A program made the position numbers and the translations under genes. Under the pieces are notes generated by a model. The model did no database searches. It saw nothing but the letters and a program-made list of their open reading frames with translations, and had not been told where the DNA came from. A DNA stretch of 54,275 nucleotides from CAZXEU01 sp964639665 (GTDB lineage Bacteria; Bacteroidota; Rhodothermia; Rhodothermales; Bin80). Position 1 is the first letter of the stretch, and the number at the start of each line of letters is the position of its first letter. Of the stretch, positions 18,483-27,230 are shown piece by piece. The stretch lies in assembly GCA_964639665.1 (NCBI GenBank), contig CAZXEU010000029.1, positions 1-54,275 on the forward strand, given 5' to 3'.

Positions 18483-19230
18483 CCATTCACGTGTGGCTGG
18501 CGCCAACCCGGAGGCGGTCACCGAGCCGGGGCCGGCGGCGGGTCTCGTGTGCACGCAGGACCTTGTGAAAGTGTACCAGGCCAAAGGCCACCTGCCGGTA
18601 ACGGCTCTCGACGGAGTCAGCTTTGGCATGGCCAGCGGTGAATTTACCGCTGTCGCCGGCCCCTCGGGCTCCGGCAAGACCACGCTGCTCAATCTTGTAG
18701 GCGGCCTTGACCAGCCTACGTCCGGCTCCGTCGAGGTGGCCGGCCAGGATCTGTCGGAGCTCAGCCGCAACGCCCTGGCTGAATTCAGACTGCACAACCT
18801 CGGATTCATTTTCCAGGCCTACAACCTTATTCCCGTCCTGTCCGCCGAGGAAAACGCCGAATTCACGCTACTGCTTCAGGGCGTCAGGGCGCGAGAACGT
18901 CACGCGCGCGTTGTTCGTGAGTTCGAGGACCTTGGGATTGAAAAAGAGCTCATCCGCCGGCGCCCGAACGAGCTCAGTGGCGGACAGCAGCAACGCGTTG
19001 CCATCGCAAGAGCGCTTGTCTCCAGGCCCAAACTCATTCTGGCTGACGAGCCCACAGCCAATCTCGATTCGAAGACCGGTGCCCGATTGCTGGACAAGAT
19101 GCGCGATCTGAACGAGCGCACAGGCATCACCTTTCTCTTTTCGACGCACGATCCAATGGTAATCGAGCGTGCGCGCCGCCTTGTTACGCTGCGCGACGGC
19201 CGCGTTGTGGGTGACGAATTCTTCTCCTGA
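18475..19230 (+). CDS. ABC transporter ATP-binding protein, LolD/MacB type
   Basis: ATPase subunit of the FtsX-type transporter (251 residues). It has Walker A GPSGSGKTT (about 62-70), a Q-loop in IFQAYNLIPVLSAEENAEF, the signature LSGGQQQRVAIARAL, Walker B LILADEPTANLD and the switch His in FSTHDP. The AYNLIPVLSAEEN stretch and the short length are typical of LolD-type ATPases that drive extraction of lipoproteins rather than import. Its first codons overlap the second permease. Confidence 0.95.
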   Translation: MSDHSRVAGANPEAVTEPGPAAGLVCTQDLVKVYQAKGHLPVTALDGVSFGMASGEFTAVAGPSGSGKTTLLNLVGGLDQPTSGSVEVAGQDLSELSRNALAEFRLHNLGFIFQAYNLIPVLSAEENAEFTLLLQGVRARERHARVVREFEDLGIEKELIRRRPNELSGGQQQRVAIARALVSRPKLILADEPTANLDSKTGARLLDKMRDLNERTGITFLFSTHDPMVIERARRLVTLRDGRVVGDEFFS

Positions 19231-19240
19231 CACAGGCGTT

Positions 19241-20389
19241 GTGCGTCGGAATTGCCAAAGCACCTACCGGCAAGTAGCGCGCCTTGCTCTTTTGATCGCC
19301 TGCCTGCCCGCATTGCCGCTCTTGGCGCATGCGCAGACGAGCCTGCAACTGCACGGCTACGCAAAGAACCTTGGGATCCGGTCGGCCTCCATGGTAACGG
19401 GTGAGCCCTTCTTTCTGAACCTGGGCCGGCACCGCGCCGCCGGAAAAATGCACGTGGGCCCGCGCCTTGTCGCCGAAGCCTGGCTGGACACGGAGGTCCT
19501 TTTTGGCAGCTTTCTGGAAACGGACGAATTTGCGCTGTCGAAGGAGTTTAATCCGCCCCAGCGATTCGACCTCAACTGGCCGGTGGTTTCGGGTGAATCC
19601 ATTGAAATCCACCAGCAGCTGTTTCGGGCTCTGGCCACGGTCTATTTTGGCCAGTCGCATGTCACGGTTGGTCGGCAGCGGGTGGCGTGGGGCACCGGCT
19701 TTGCATGGAATCCGACCGACATCATCAATCCGTTCAACCCGGGGGCCATTGAGCTGGGAGAGCGCTCCGGGGCAGATGCAGCCTACGCAAGCCTCCAGCT
19801 CAATGCAACGAGCCGCATCGAACTGGTTGGGGCACTCACCGACCAGAACAATGTGTATGCGGCCAGGGCAAGCACAAACTACCGCTCATATGACGTGTCG
19901 GTTATGGGCGCTGCCATCGGAGGCAGCTGGGTGGCCGGAGCTGACTTTGCGGGTTACCTGGGTGGAGCCGGCCTGCGAGGAGAGGCGGCGTACAGCTCAA
20001 GCACCCGAACCGTACGCACGGTGCTCAACGCCGACTACTCGTTTGCCGCAGGCGTCTACGGACTCGCAGAGTGGTACTTCAACGGGGAGGGCAAGGGCGA
20101 CAAGCGTGACTATGCCGCCCTTTCGTCTGGACCGATTCGCACATACAGCCTCGCCAGGCACTACGTGGCAGTCTCCGTTAGCGCGTCCCTTTCGCCGCTT
20201 CTCGCTGGTGCCCTGTACGGCCTTGCCAACCTCAATGACGGCAGCGTGCTGGCAGGACCGTCGCTTGGGTACTCATTGGCCCGAAATCTGGAATTCGCTG
20301 CCAGCACATACTTCTTCCTCGGTGGGCAGGGTACCGAATACGGAGATAGCCATCACGTTCTTTTCGCGTCATTGCAGTGGTATTACTGA
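19241..20389 (+). CDS. Outer-membrane beta-barrel protein of the ABC cassette
   Basis: The predicted product (382 residues from a GTG at 19241, ten bases after the ATPase gene) starts with a signal peptide ending LLAHAQT. The rest alternates polar and hydrophobic residues with many glycines, for example FGQSHVTVGRQRVAWGTGFAWNPTD, and ends in an aromatic C-terminus (SLQWYY), as expected for a beta-barrel recognised by BamA. VGRQRVAWG resembles porin-like DUF1302-type barrels. An ATG start at 19169 would overlap the ATPase gene and hide the signal peptide. It is likely the outer-membrane partner of the LolA-like/FtsX/LolD set (inference from position). Confidence 0.75.
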   Translation: MRRNCQSTYRQVARLALLIACLPALPLLAHAQTSLQLHGYAKNLGIRSASMVTGEPFFLNLGRHRAAGKMHVGPRLVAEAWLDTEVLFGSFLETDEFALSKEFNPPQRFDLNWPVVSGESIEIHQQLFRALATVYFGQSHVTVGRQRVAWGTGFAWNPTDIINPFNPGAIELGERSGADAAYASLQLNATSRIELVGALTDQNNVYAARASTNYRSYDVSVMGAAIGGSWVAGADFAGYLGGAGLRGEAAYSSSTRTVRTVLNADYSFAAGVYGLAEWYFNGEGKGDKRDYAALSSGPIRTYSLARHYVAVSVSASLSPLLAGALYGLANLNDGSVLAGPSLGYSLARNLEFAASTYFFLGGQGTEYGDSHHVLFASLQWYY

Positions 20390-20600
20390 CGGGGGTAACG
20401 CCTGGCGAAGGATATGCCTTGCAATTCGAAGCATGCATGCCGCTATGCCGGCAATTTGCGAAGCTGGCGGGCAGATGCCATCGCAAATGACATGCCCGGG
20501 TGCCAGAGGCCGGGACACGTGCCAATGAGAACGGATCGGCAATTGCCCCTGGGCGTTCGCCCATGCCGCCGACTCTTTCGCCGGAATTAGAAGACCGTCC

Positions 20601-20975
20601 ATGGCTCGCAAGCGACCGACTACCATCGAGGAGTACATAGAGTCGGCTCCACCCGAGGGCCAGCCTCTTTTGCGCAGGCTTCATGCGCTGCTGAAGAGTG
20701 TAGCCCCGGGGGCCAAAGAGGCCATCAAGTGGGGCACTCCGTTCTTTGTCGAACCACGATTTCTGTTCGCCTTCTCCGCCCACAAGGCCCATCTGAGCTT
20801 CAGCCCGCATGAGGAGGCCATCAAGGAGTTCAGGGAGGAGCTTGCCGCGCACCAGACAACCAAGTATACGCTCAAGGTCCCTTACACAGAGTCCCTCCCG
20901 GAAGACCTGATCCGCCGGATGGCAGAGCACTGCCTGCATGTTGTAAGCAGGCGGGACGACACCAGCTTCTGGTAA
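20601..20975 (+). CDS. DUF1801 / YdhG-like domain protein
   Basis: A small cytoplasmic protein (124 residues) of the DUF1801 family, sometimes described as an iron-chaperone-like domain. Visible landmarks are TIEEYIESAPPEGQPLLRRLHALL, AKEAIKWGTPFF, KAHLSFSPHEEAIKEF and KYTLKVPYTESLPEDLIRRM. Length is normal for a single-domain member. It stands alone between the ABC cassette and the convergent GMC oxidoreductase. A specific function is not established. Confidence 0.88.
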   Translation: MARKRPTTIEEYIESAPPEGQPLLRRLHALLKSVAPGAKEAIKWGTPFFVEPRFLFAFSAHKAHLSFSPHEEAIKEFREELAAHQTTKYTLKVPYTESLPEDLIRRMAEHCLHVVSRRDDTSFW

Positions 20976-20980
20976 CGCGG

Positions 20981-21004
20981 CCCCTGCCCATTTGAAGGGG
21001 TTTT
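20981..21004 (+). terminator. Weak intrinsic terminator candidate
   Basis: CCCCT (20981-20985) pairs with AGGGG (20996-21000) and is followed by TTTT, a few bases after the stop codon of the DUF1801 gene. The stem is only five pairs and the T-run is short, so this is tentative. It lies between two convergent genes. Confidence 0.35.
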
Positions 21005-21059
21005 CGAGCGTAGCGCTGACCTTCGACCGGGCAGCGACGGACACATTCGAGATCTGGTC

Positions 21060-22766
21060 CTAGTCCAGAGCACCGCGCTCCAGCTCGCGAACGGCGTGGT
21101 CGCAAGCCCTCGCAGTCAGGGCCATGTACGTGAGTGAAGGATTCTGGCAGGCCGACGAAGTCATGCATGCCCCATCGGTGACATAAAGGTTGGGCACGTC
21201 GTGGCACTGGTTGAATGCACCGAGTACGGACGTATCCGGATCGCGGCCCATGCGTGCCGCCCCCATTTCATGGTTGCCCAGGCCCGGTGCGTCCTGGTAA
21301 TCGTCGTACGGACGGATGTCCCTGGCGCCTGCAGCCTCCAGCATTTCGGCTGCTGTAGCCATCATGTCCTTCCGCATCGCGCGATCGTTGTCATCCCGCG
21401 TGACGTGGAAGCGCAACACCGGCACGCCCCAGGTGTCCTTCAATTCGTCGTCCAACTCGCAATAGTTCTCCAATCTCGGGAGCACCTCACCGAATCCGCC
21501 AAGACCCATGCGCCACGGTCCAGGCACGCGCAGCCTTTCCTTCAGCTCTTCACCGAGTCCAAGCGAGCTGCTCCCGCGATTCCACCCCTGCCTGCTTGCG
21601 GATCCCTGAAAGCCATATCCTCGCACGAAGTCCGGATGTCTGGAGGCTTCATTCAGGTTGCGAAAGCGGGGAATATAGATCCCGTTCGGCCGGTTCCCCT
21701 GGTAGTATCGATCCTCATAGCCATCGAAGAACCCGGATGCCCCTACATGATAGTGGTGGTCCATGAGGTAGTGGCCCAGCGCGCCGCTTGTATTGGCAAT
21801 GCCGTCAGGAAAGGCTCGACTCCTGGATAGGAGCATGATGCGCGCCGTATTCATGGAAGAAGCGCACAGAAATATGAGGCGGGCACGGAAGTGCAGTTCT
21901 TCGCCCGTCTCAGTATCTATTACCCGCACACCCGTCGCCCTTCCTCTTGCTTCGTCGTAATCGACATACGTTACCATGCTGTGGGGACGCAGCGTAAGGT
22001 TGCCCGTGCGACGGGCAGCCGGAAGGGCCACGCTCTGCGTGCTGTAGTAGGAACCGGTTGAACATCCCCTTTCGCACGGACCGCAGTAGTGGCATGCTGC
22101 CCGGTCTCCGAGAGGTCTGGTGAGCGTTGCCGAGCGGCCGATAGTCATGATCCGCCCCGGAAACGCGGCCTCGATGCGCGCCTTGGCTACCTTTTCCACG
22201 GCGTTCATCTCCATGGGAGGTTGCATGATGCCATCCGGAAGGTGAGCGAGGCCTTCAGGCTGGCCGCTCACCCCAATGGTTCGTTCCACGTAGTCATACC
22301 ACGGCGCCAGGTCGGCATACCGTATCGGCCAGTCCACTCCGTGGCCGTCCTCGAGGTTGGCCAGGAAATCCTGCGGGCCGAAGCGATAGGACTGACGCGC
22401 CCACATCAGGGACCTGCCTCCCACAACGTTGGCCTGGATCCATGTATAGGGCTCCTCCTGTACATAGGGATGCTCGCGGTCCTTCATGAAGAAATGCCGC
22501 GTCGCCTCCGAGAAAGCATAGGTCTTGCTCTGCACCGGGTAATCCGATTGGACTACCTGAGGCGGCACGCGTCCCCTATGCGGCAGCTCCCATGGTGCCT
22601 TGTGCTCGGTGACGTAGTCCGCAATGTGCTCGACCATTCGGCCTCGCTCGAGCACCAGCGTACGAAGCCCTTTCTCGCAAAGCTCTTTCAAGGCCCAGCC
22701 GCCGGACATTCCGGACCCGACCACAATGGCGTCAAAGATATCGCGCTGGTGAATATGCATGCTCAA
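21060..22766 (-). CDS. GMC-family FAD oxidoreductase with a probable iron-sulfur motif
   Basis: A 568-residue glucose-methanol-choline family flavoprotein. The FAD site is VVGSGMSGG (GxGxxG at 17-22), with NVVGGRSLMWARQSYR further on, and the C-terminus has GNHEMGAARMG, NLYVTDGACM and CQNPSLTYMAL. Cys225, Cys231 and Cys235 show the C-x5-C-x3-C spacing that binds a [3Fe-4S] cluster in bacterial FAD-glucose dehydrogenase (remembered family knowledge). There is no signal peptide. Relatives are exported together with a Tat-bearing small subunit and pass electrons to a cytochrome; neither partner gene is adjacent. The gene follows the PmoA-like gene on the same strand after 26 bases. The substrate is probably a sugar or polyol. 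Confidence 0.88.
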   Translation of the reverse strand: MSMHIHQRDIFDAIVVGSGMSGGWALKELCEKGLRTLVLERGRMVEHIADYVTEHKAPWELPHRGRVPPQVVQSDYPVQSKTYAFSEATRHFFMKDREHPYVQEEPYTWIQANVVGGRSLMWARQSYRFGPQDFLANLEDGHGVDWPIRYADLAPWYDYVERTIGVSGQPEGLAHLPDGIMQPPMEMNAVEKVAKARIEAAFPGRIMTIGRSATLTRPLGDRAACHYCGPCERGCSTGSYYSTQSVALPAARRTGNLTLRPHSMVTYVDYDEARGRATGVRVIDTETGEELHFRARLIFLCASSMNTARIMLLSRSRAFPDGIANTSGALGHYLMDHHYHVGASGFFDGYEDRYYQGNRPNGIYIPRFRNLNEASRHPDFVRGYGFQGSASRQGWNRGSSSLGLGEELKERLRVPGPWRMGLGGFGEVLPRLENYCELDDELKDTWGVPVLRFHVTRDDNDRAMRKDMMATAAEMLEAAGARDIRPYDDYQDAPGLGNHEMGAARMGRDPDTSVLGAFNQCHDVPNLYVTDGACMTSSACQNPSLTYMALTARACDHAVRELERGALD

Positions 22767-22792
22767 TTGCGGGTTCGGCTGGCTGGCATAAC

Positions 22793-24004
22793 CTAGGGCT
22801 CCTGGACAATAACCGCCGGTGGATGGGCATAGTCGTCCCAGAGACGATCGAGCAGCGCCGCGTCCGGGTCTCCGTCAAGCACGACGATCCGATACCTCAG
22901 AATGTGCGGCTCGCCGGGTTCAATGGCAAACTCGCTTGCCTGGGACGGAGCGTAGTTGAAGAACGGCTCCGTCGGGTGTATGCGCATGGGCTGCGGTGCC
23001 TCCCGGTTTTCCGGATGCCCCAGAATGGCAAGTCCGGCCGGCATTCCACCAATCAGCCCACCGATGTAGCACCAGCGGGCCCTTGTCGCATGGCCGTTCG
23101 AACGGTCAAGGCCCTCGGAAGTCAGGAATCGGGTATGCTCCGCGCCGTCCCACTCGCGCCGACCTCGAAACCCGACCCCGCCATACAGATGATTCGGCAG
23201 CACAAGCGCGCTGTCCGTAGCCGTCCACTGCTCAAGCACCAGATCGAAGAGATGGTACGGCAGATCACTCGTGTCGTATACGCGCACTGCAAAGCGTTCC
23301 ACGAGAGCCGTGACATCCTCTTCCGGTGTCATGTCGACGTAGTGGTGTGTGGCCTGAAGCCCGGCATGCACCGGGCCCTCCCACGTCGCTTCCAGCGCCA
23401 CCGCCTCCACGCGCCCGGTCCCCCTTCCCATATTCCAGAAGTCGGGGCGGCGGCCCTGAAAGCGCGTATTGGTCCACGCAGCCCATATGCCGTGATGGTG
23501 GATATGATTTGGCGGATAGTCGTCCGTTACCACGCGGCCGTCGGGCGTGATCACGGGATGAAGATAGCCGCTGCGATGGTACAGCGAATCGATTCCCGAG
23601 CGCGGCAGCGCATTCTTTTCAGCGTGATACTGCAACACCTCCCTTTCGGCCACCGAAAGATGAACGCGGCCACCATCGTGCCGGACCTTCGTACCGTCTA
23701 TTGCAGACCGGCCGCTCTTCGCGAGTCTATACTCAGCCAGTTGCCCCTTGCCCAGAGAGCCCAGCACGAAGCTGGCAACACCGTCCTGGCCCACCTGCAC
23801 CGGTAATTGGCTTCCGTCCTCAGCTACGAGGCTCCAACTGCCCGCACGCAAGGAATCCGGCAGTGGAAAAGTCACGATCGACCCGCTTCGATCTGCGTCG
23901 CCGGCGACTACGCGGATTTGGTAGGCTCCCTGGTCTTGACCCCGGGAGGATGTAACCAGGAACAAAACGACTGCCAGTTGCCAGATAGCGTAGACACTTC
24001 TCAA
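22793..24004 (-). CDS. Secreted PmoA-family (DUF6807-like) protein
   Basis: The product belongs to the family annotated as methane oxygenase PmoA (PF14100/DUF6807), a misleading name: members are usually secreted proteins of polysaccharide- or sugar-degrading bacteria. Diagnostic stretches are HRSGYLHPVITPDGRVVTDDYPPNH in pieces, then the HHHGIWAAWTNT motif, FWNMGRGTGR, and a C-terminal EPFFNYAPSQASEF. From the TTG at 24004 it has 403 residues and a clear signal peptide (LAVVLFLVTSSRGQ) behind a GGGAG-like ribosome binding site. The ATG at 24094 would put about 50 residues ahead of the cleavage site. It is probably co-transcribed with the downstream GMC oxidoreductase. Confidence 0.8.
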   Translation of the reverse strand: MRSVYAIWQLAVVLFLVTSSRGQDQGAYQIRVVAGDADRSGSIVTFPLPDSLRAGSWSLVAEDGSQLPVQVGQDGVASFVLGSLGKGQLAEYRLAKSGRSAIDGTKVRHDGGRVHLSVAEREVLQYHAEKNALPRSGIDSLYHRSGYLHPVITPDGRVVTDDYPPNHIHHHGIWAAWTNTRFQGRRPDFWNMGRGTGRVEAVALEATWEGPVHAGLQATHHYVDMTPEEDVTALVERFAVRVYDTSDLPYHLFDLVLEQWTATDSALVLPNHLYGGVGFRGRREWDGAEHTRFLTSEGLDRSNGHATRARWCYIGGLIGGMPAGLAILGHPENREAPQPMRIHPTEPFFNYAPSQASEFAIEPGEPHILRYRIVVLDGDPDAALLDRLWDDYAHPPAVIVQEP

Positions 24005-24860
24005 GACTGCCGACTCCCGGACTCGGACACAAAAGCGCAAACCAGATATTGCAAAGTTCGGGATGCGCGTTACGCGCGGCAGATTGACCCTCATTCCGGG
24101 TTACCGACTCAATTCTTGATGTACACGGTCATGTTCTGCACCCGTCAGGCAAGTGATTGGTCCCGATAGCCGCCGGGTGTCCTCACGCGAATCGCCGCCG
24201 ATTCCAGCGAGCTCATTCCGCGTCGGGCACAAGGTGTAGCTCCTGCCCTGTGCGCCAACAGAATGTGAAACACGGTTGTGGACTGTTAGCGCAGCCCTGG
24301 CGGGCCTTATGCGCCCGTACTGGTCAGGCAGTGCTGCCTGATCCGTCCAATTGTCAATGCCCTTCACAACATGCGCAAGTCTTGCCCTTCGTACACCACC
24401 GGAGTCGGAGAAGTCCAGCGAGTCGAGATGGTTGCCGAACCGAGGCGTATCCGGTGCGGCACCAACTGAAGGAGTGAGCAAGCCGTAGGCCTGTATCCTG
24501 GCCAGCGTGCTCCGTCCATGCTCTGGCGCCGGCAAGGGCCTTACACTCCGAATTCTTACCTTCAGCGTGATAATTGAACGCTTTGCCGTTCGAATCAGGT
24601 CCGCGAGTAACTGAATCCCATGGCCGACAGAGACCCTGTATCCGTAAAAGGAGACGCTTCCAGCGCGGCCTGCCCGAGAGGATTGAACCGCGTCGCGGAG
24701 CCAGACTGGTGTGTGCGGCATCGGTCGGGCATTCGGGCTATCGCACCGGATAAACTCTCCCCACGTCAGCCTCAGGAGCCGCTGGGCCGGTTTGCAAGCG
24801 CCGACTCAAAACAACGCCATTCTGCAACTTGATGCCGCACGTCAATCATTTTGATAAGAC
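24005..24860. other. Intergenic stretch with one unassigned open frame
   Basis: About 0.85 kb between the PmoA-like gene and the first SLC13 transporter. The right end should contain the transporter promoter, where the sequence just before the ATG is locally AT-rich (CAATCATTTTGATAAGAC). Apart from the minus-strand open frame listed separately, nothing recognisable is present. Confidence 0.45.
24101..24721 (-). CDS. Hypothetical protein, doubtful
   Basis: An open frame of 206 codons that overlaps no other gene. The codons mostly end in G or C, like the neighbours. The product is rich in Arg, Ser and Ala, with no signal peptide, membrane helix or recognised motif; LLADLIRTAKRSIITLKVRI is its most protein-like stretch. 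If real, it ends six bases before the alternative ATG (24094) of the PmoA-like gene and would head that operon. It may equally be chance in GC-rich DNA. Confidence 0.25.
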   Translation of the reverse strand: MPHTPVWLRDAVQSSRAGRAGSVSFYGYRVSVGHGIQLLADLIRTAKRSIITLKVRIRSVRPLPAPEHGRSTLARIQAYGLLTPSVGAAPDTPRFGNHLDSLDFSDSGGVRRARLAHVVKGIDNWTDQAALPDQYGRIRPARAALTVHNRVSHSVGAQGRSYTLCPTRNELAGIGGDSREDTRRLSGPITCLTGAEHDRVHQELSR

Positions 24861-27230
24861 ATGCTGACCGTTGACATCGTAATTGTCTTCGCAATCGTAG
24901 CGATGGCGGTGGTCCTGTTTCTGACCGAATGGTTGCGCTACGATATCGTCGCGCTGATCGTACTGCTCGCGCTCGCGATCAGTGGCGTAGTTCCCATGGA
25001 TCGCGCCATTGAAGGATTCGCGAATCCGGCTGTGCTGACGATTGCGGCAGTGCTCGTCTTGAGCGGGGGGCTCCACAAGACGGGCGTTGCGAATCTGATT
25101 GGTGCCCAGATGATGCGTTTCTCGGGCAAGTCTCCCTTCCGAGCGACTGTGCTCGTCATGTTGACGTCCGGAGTCATGTCCGGAGTGATGAACAACATTG
25201 CCGCCACTGCGCTTCTTCTGCCTGTCGTACTAGATATGGCGCGGCGACTCGGACTACGACCATCGCGACTCCTCATCCCACTCGCCTTTGCATCCCTTTT
25301 GGGAGGGATGACAACGTTGATTGGCACGGGCCCGAATATTCTGCTCTCAACTTTCCTTGAGCAGTCCGGCCATGGCTCATTCGGCCTGTTCTCGTTTACG
25401 CCGGTCGGTGCGGCAGTGCTGCTGCTCGGGATTCTCTATATGAGCCTATTCGGGCGGTTCCTGCTTCCTAACAGGCGCAGCGGCCAGGACACGCCGGCTA
25501 CCCGGGTTGACCTGACCCGCTACGGAATTAAGGAATCGCTGCTCGCATTTCGCATACCGCGAGGCTCCAAGCTTGATGGTAAGTCGCTGGAGCAGTCACG
25601 CATGGGTCAGGCAGTTGGCATCGACCTGGTTGCCGTCCGCAGAAACGGACGGATCATCAGGGCACCGGAGCCCGGTTTCGTGCTCATGAGCGGGGACATA
25701 CTGCTTTGCCAGGGACATCAAGGGGGCTTGAATCGCCTGCGCGCCTGGGGCCGCCTGTCACGCTTTGACGAATCGCCAGAGGCCATCTGGGAACTGATGC
25801 AAGAGGGGGCGGCGCTTGCGGCGGTGGAAGTGGCCCCTGATTCGAGCCTGATTGGCAGCACCGTGCGAGCAGCCGAGTTTCGAAGCCGCCTGGGAGCGCA
25901 AATCCTGGCCATTCGGCGCGGTGACGATATTCACAGGACTGCCTTCGAAGGATTCCGCCTCCGGGCAGGTGACAATTTGCTGCTGCTCGGAAGAGAGAAC
26001 CGTCTCAAGCTGCTCCGTCAAGAGGAAGATTTCTCTTCCTTAGCGCCAATGGATATTCAAGAGGCTCTGCGAAAGTACGGCCTCGGCCGGTGGCTCATGC
26101 GGCTTGAGATCCCGGCCGGATCGGTACTGCACGGAATGCCGCTGTCGGAGTCCAAGCTCAGGCAAAGGTTCGACCTTACTGTCATCGAGATCCATCGGAA
26201 GCGAGACTCCGGCGTCCAGACCATTTTCCTGCCTCGGCCATCCATAGCCTTGAGATCGGGCGACCGGCTTGTCTTGCAAGGAGACCCTGAATCCTGGGAA
26301 GTCCTGGGAGCGCTGCAGCAGCTGGAGGTGCACGATGAGCTTCCATCACTGACCGAGCTGACCTCAGAGCGAGTGGGATTTGCGGAGTTTACGCTTGCCC
26401 CGGGCTCCAACTTCGCGGGCAAGACGCTGGGCGAAAGCAATTTTCGGGAGTCGTTCGGTCTTACTCTACTGACCATCTGGCGTCGCGGGCGGATCTTGCA
26501 CTCGGACGTAGGGCTCAGCGATACAAGGCTCCAGTTCGGTGACGCCCTGCTAGGATATGGCTCGAGGCGAAGGTTTCGATCGGTGGCCCGAGACCCACGA
26601 TTCGTGATGCTTACGGACAAATCCGAGGAGGTATTCCGCCTGCGTCGCGCGCCGATTTCCAGCGCTATCATGGCCGGCGTTATTCTCTGCGCTGCTCTTA
26701 ATCTGCTCCCCGTGTACATAGCCACCCTCACCGGGGCGCTCCTCATGGTCGCTACGGGGTGCCTCAAAGGGAGCGAAATGTATTCGGCCATAGAGTGGCG
26801 CGTAATCGTTCTGCTCGGAGGTATGCTGGCCCTTGGCCTCGCTATGGAGGAATCCGGTGCAGCGGAATTAATAGCTCATGAGGTAATCGCACGGGCCGCC
26901 GTGGCAGGTCCCCGGGTGCTGATCGGAGCGCTCTTTCTGCTCTGCAGTCTCGCGGCGCAGTTTATTCCTACATCCGCTGTTGCTGTACTTGTGGCGCCGA
27001 TAGCGTACAGCACGGCAGTAGAGCTCGATCTTTCCGTGCAGGCGCTGTTCATGGTAGTAGCAATAGGTTCGTCGTGCGCTTTCGTCAGCCCTTTTGGACA
27101 TCCCGTGAATCTTCTTGTCATGAGCGCCGGCGGATACAAGGTCATAGACTACACGCGCGTCGGCGCGCTGCTCTTGTTGCTTGTGCTGGTCCTCGTGGTC
27201 TTCTACCTGCCCATCGTGTGGCCACTTTGA
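24861..27230 (+). CDS. SLC13-family transporter with four RCK_C domains
   Basis: A 789-residue inner-membrane protein of the DASS/SLC13 (CitM/ArsB-like) superfamily. Membrane helices occupy about 1-205 and 590-789. The conserved half-site sequences are MNNIAATALLLPV with LLGGMTTLIGTGPNIL, and in the second half SAVAVLVAPIA with SCAFVSPFGHPVNLLV. Between the halves are four tandem RCK_C (TrkA-C) domains; each starts with an element such as FRIPRGSKLDGKSLEQS, VEVAPDSSLIGSTVRAA, LEIPAGSVLHGMPLSES or FTLAPGSNFAGKTLGES. RCK_C domains bind small ligands and gate transport. Most relatives have two. The substrate could be sulfate, a dicarboxylate or another anion. Confidence 0.9.
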   Translation: MLTVDIVIVFAIVAMAVVLFLTEWLRYDIVALIVLLALAISGVVPMDRAIEGFANPAVLTIAAVLVLSGGLHKTGVANLIGAQMMRFSGKSPFRATVLVMLTSGVMSGVMNNIAATALLLPVVLDMARRLGLRPSRLLIPLAFASLLGGMTTLIGTGPNILLSTFLEQSGHGSFGLFSFTPVGAAVLLLGILYMSLFGRFLLPNRRSGQDTPATRVDLTRYGIKESLLAFRIPRGSKLDGKSLEQSRMGQAVGIDLVAVRRNGRIIRAPEPGFVLMSGDILLCQGHQGGLNRLRAWGRLSRFDESPEAIWELMQEGAALAAVEVAPDSSLIGSTVRAAEFRSRLGAQILAIRRGDDIHRTAFEGFRLRAGDNLLLLGRENRLKLLRQEEDFSSLAPMDIQEALRKYGLGRWLMRLEIPAGSVLHGMPLSESKLRQRFDLTVIEIHRKRDSGVQTIFLPRPSIALRSGDRLVLQGDPESWEVLGALQQLEVHDELPSLTELTSERVGFAEFTLAPGSNFAGKTLGESNFRESFGLTLLTIWRRGRILHSDVGLSDTRLQFGDALLGYGSRRRFRSVARDPRFVMLTDKSEEVFRLRRAPISSAIMAGVILCAALNLLPVYIATLTGALLMVATGCLKGSEMYSAIEWRVIVLLGGMLALGLAMEESGAAELIAHEVIARAAVAGPRVLIGALFLLCSLAAQFIPTSAVAVLVAPIAYSTAVELDLSVQALFMVVAIGSSCAFVSPFGHPVNLLVMSAGGYKVIDYTRVGALLLLLVLVLVVFYLPIVWPL

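Noticed and set aside
19467..20528. Plus-strand open frame of about 350 codons
   Set aside because: Alternative frame of the outer-membrane barrel gene; composition is Arg/Ser/Thr-rich and there is no signal peptide.
22823..23806. Plus-strand open frame of more than 300 codons
   Set aside because: It lies wholly antisense to the PmoA-like gene, whose motifs and signal peptide are convincing.
24640..24720. Sequence with tRNA-like GAACCGCG and CCAGACTGG stretches
   Set aside because: No cloverleaf could be built and there is no T-loop or anticodon stem, so it is not a tRNA.
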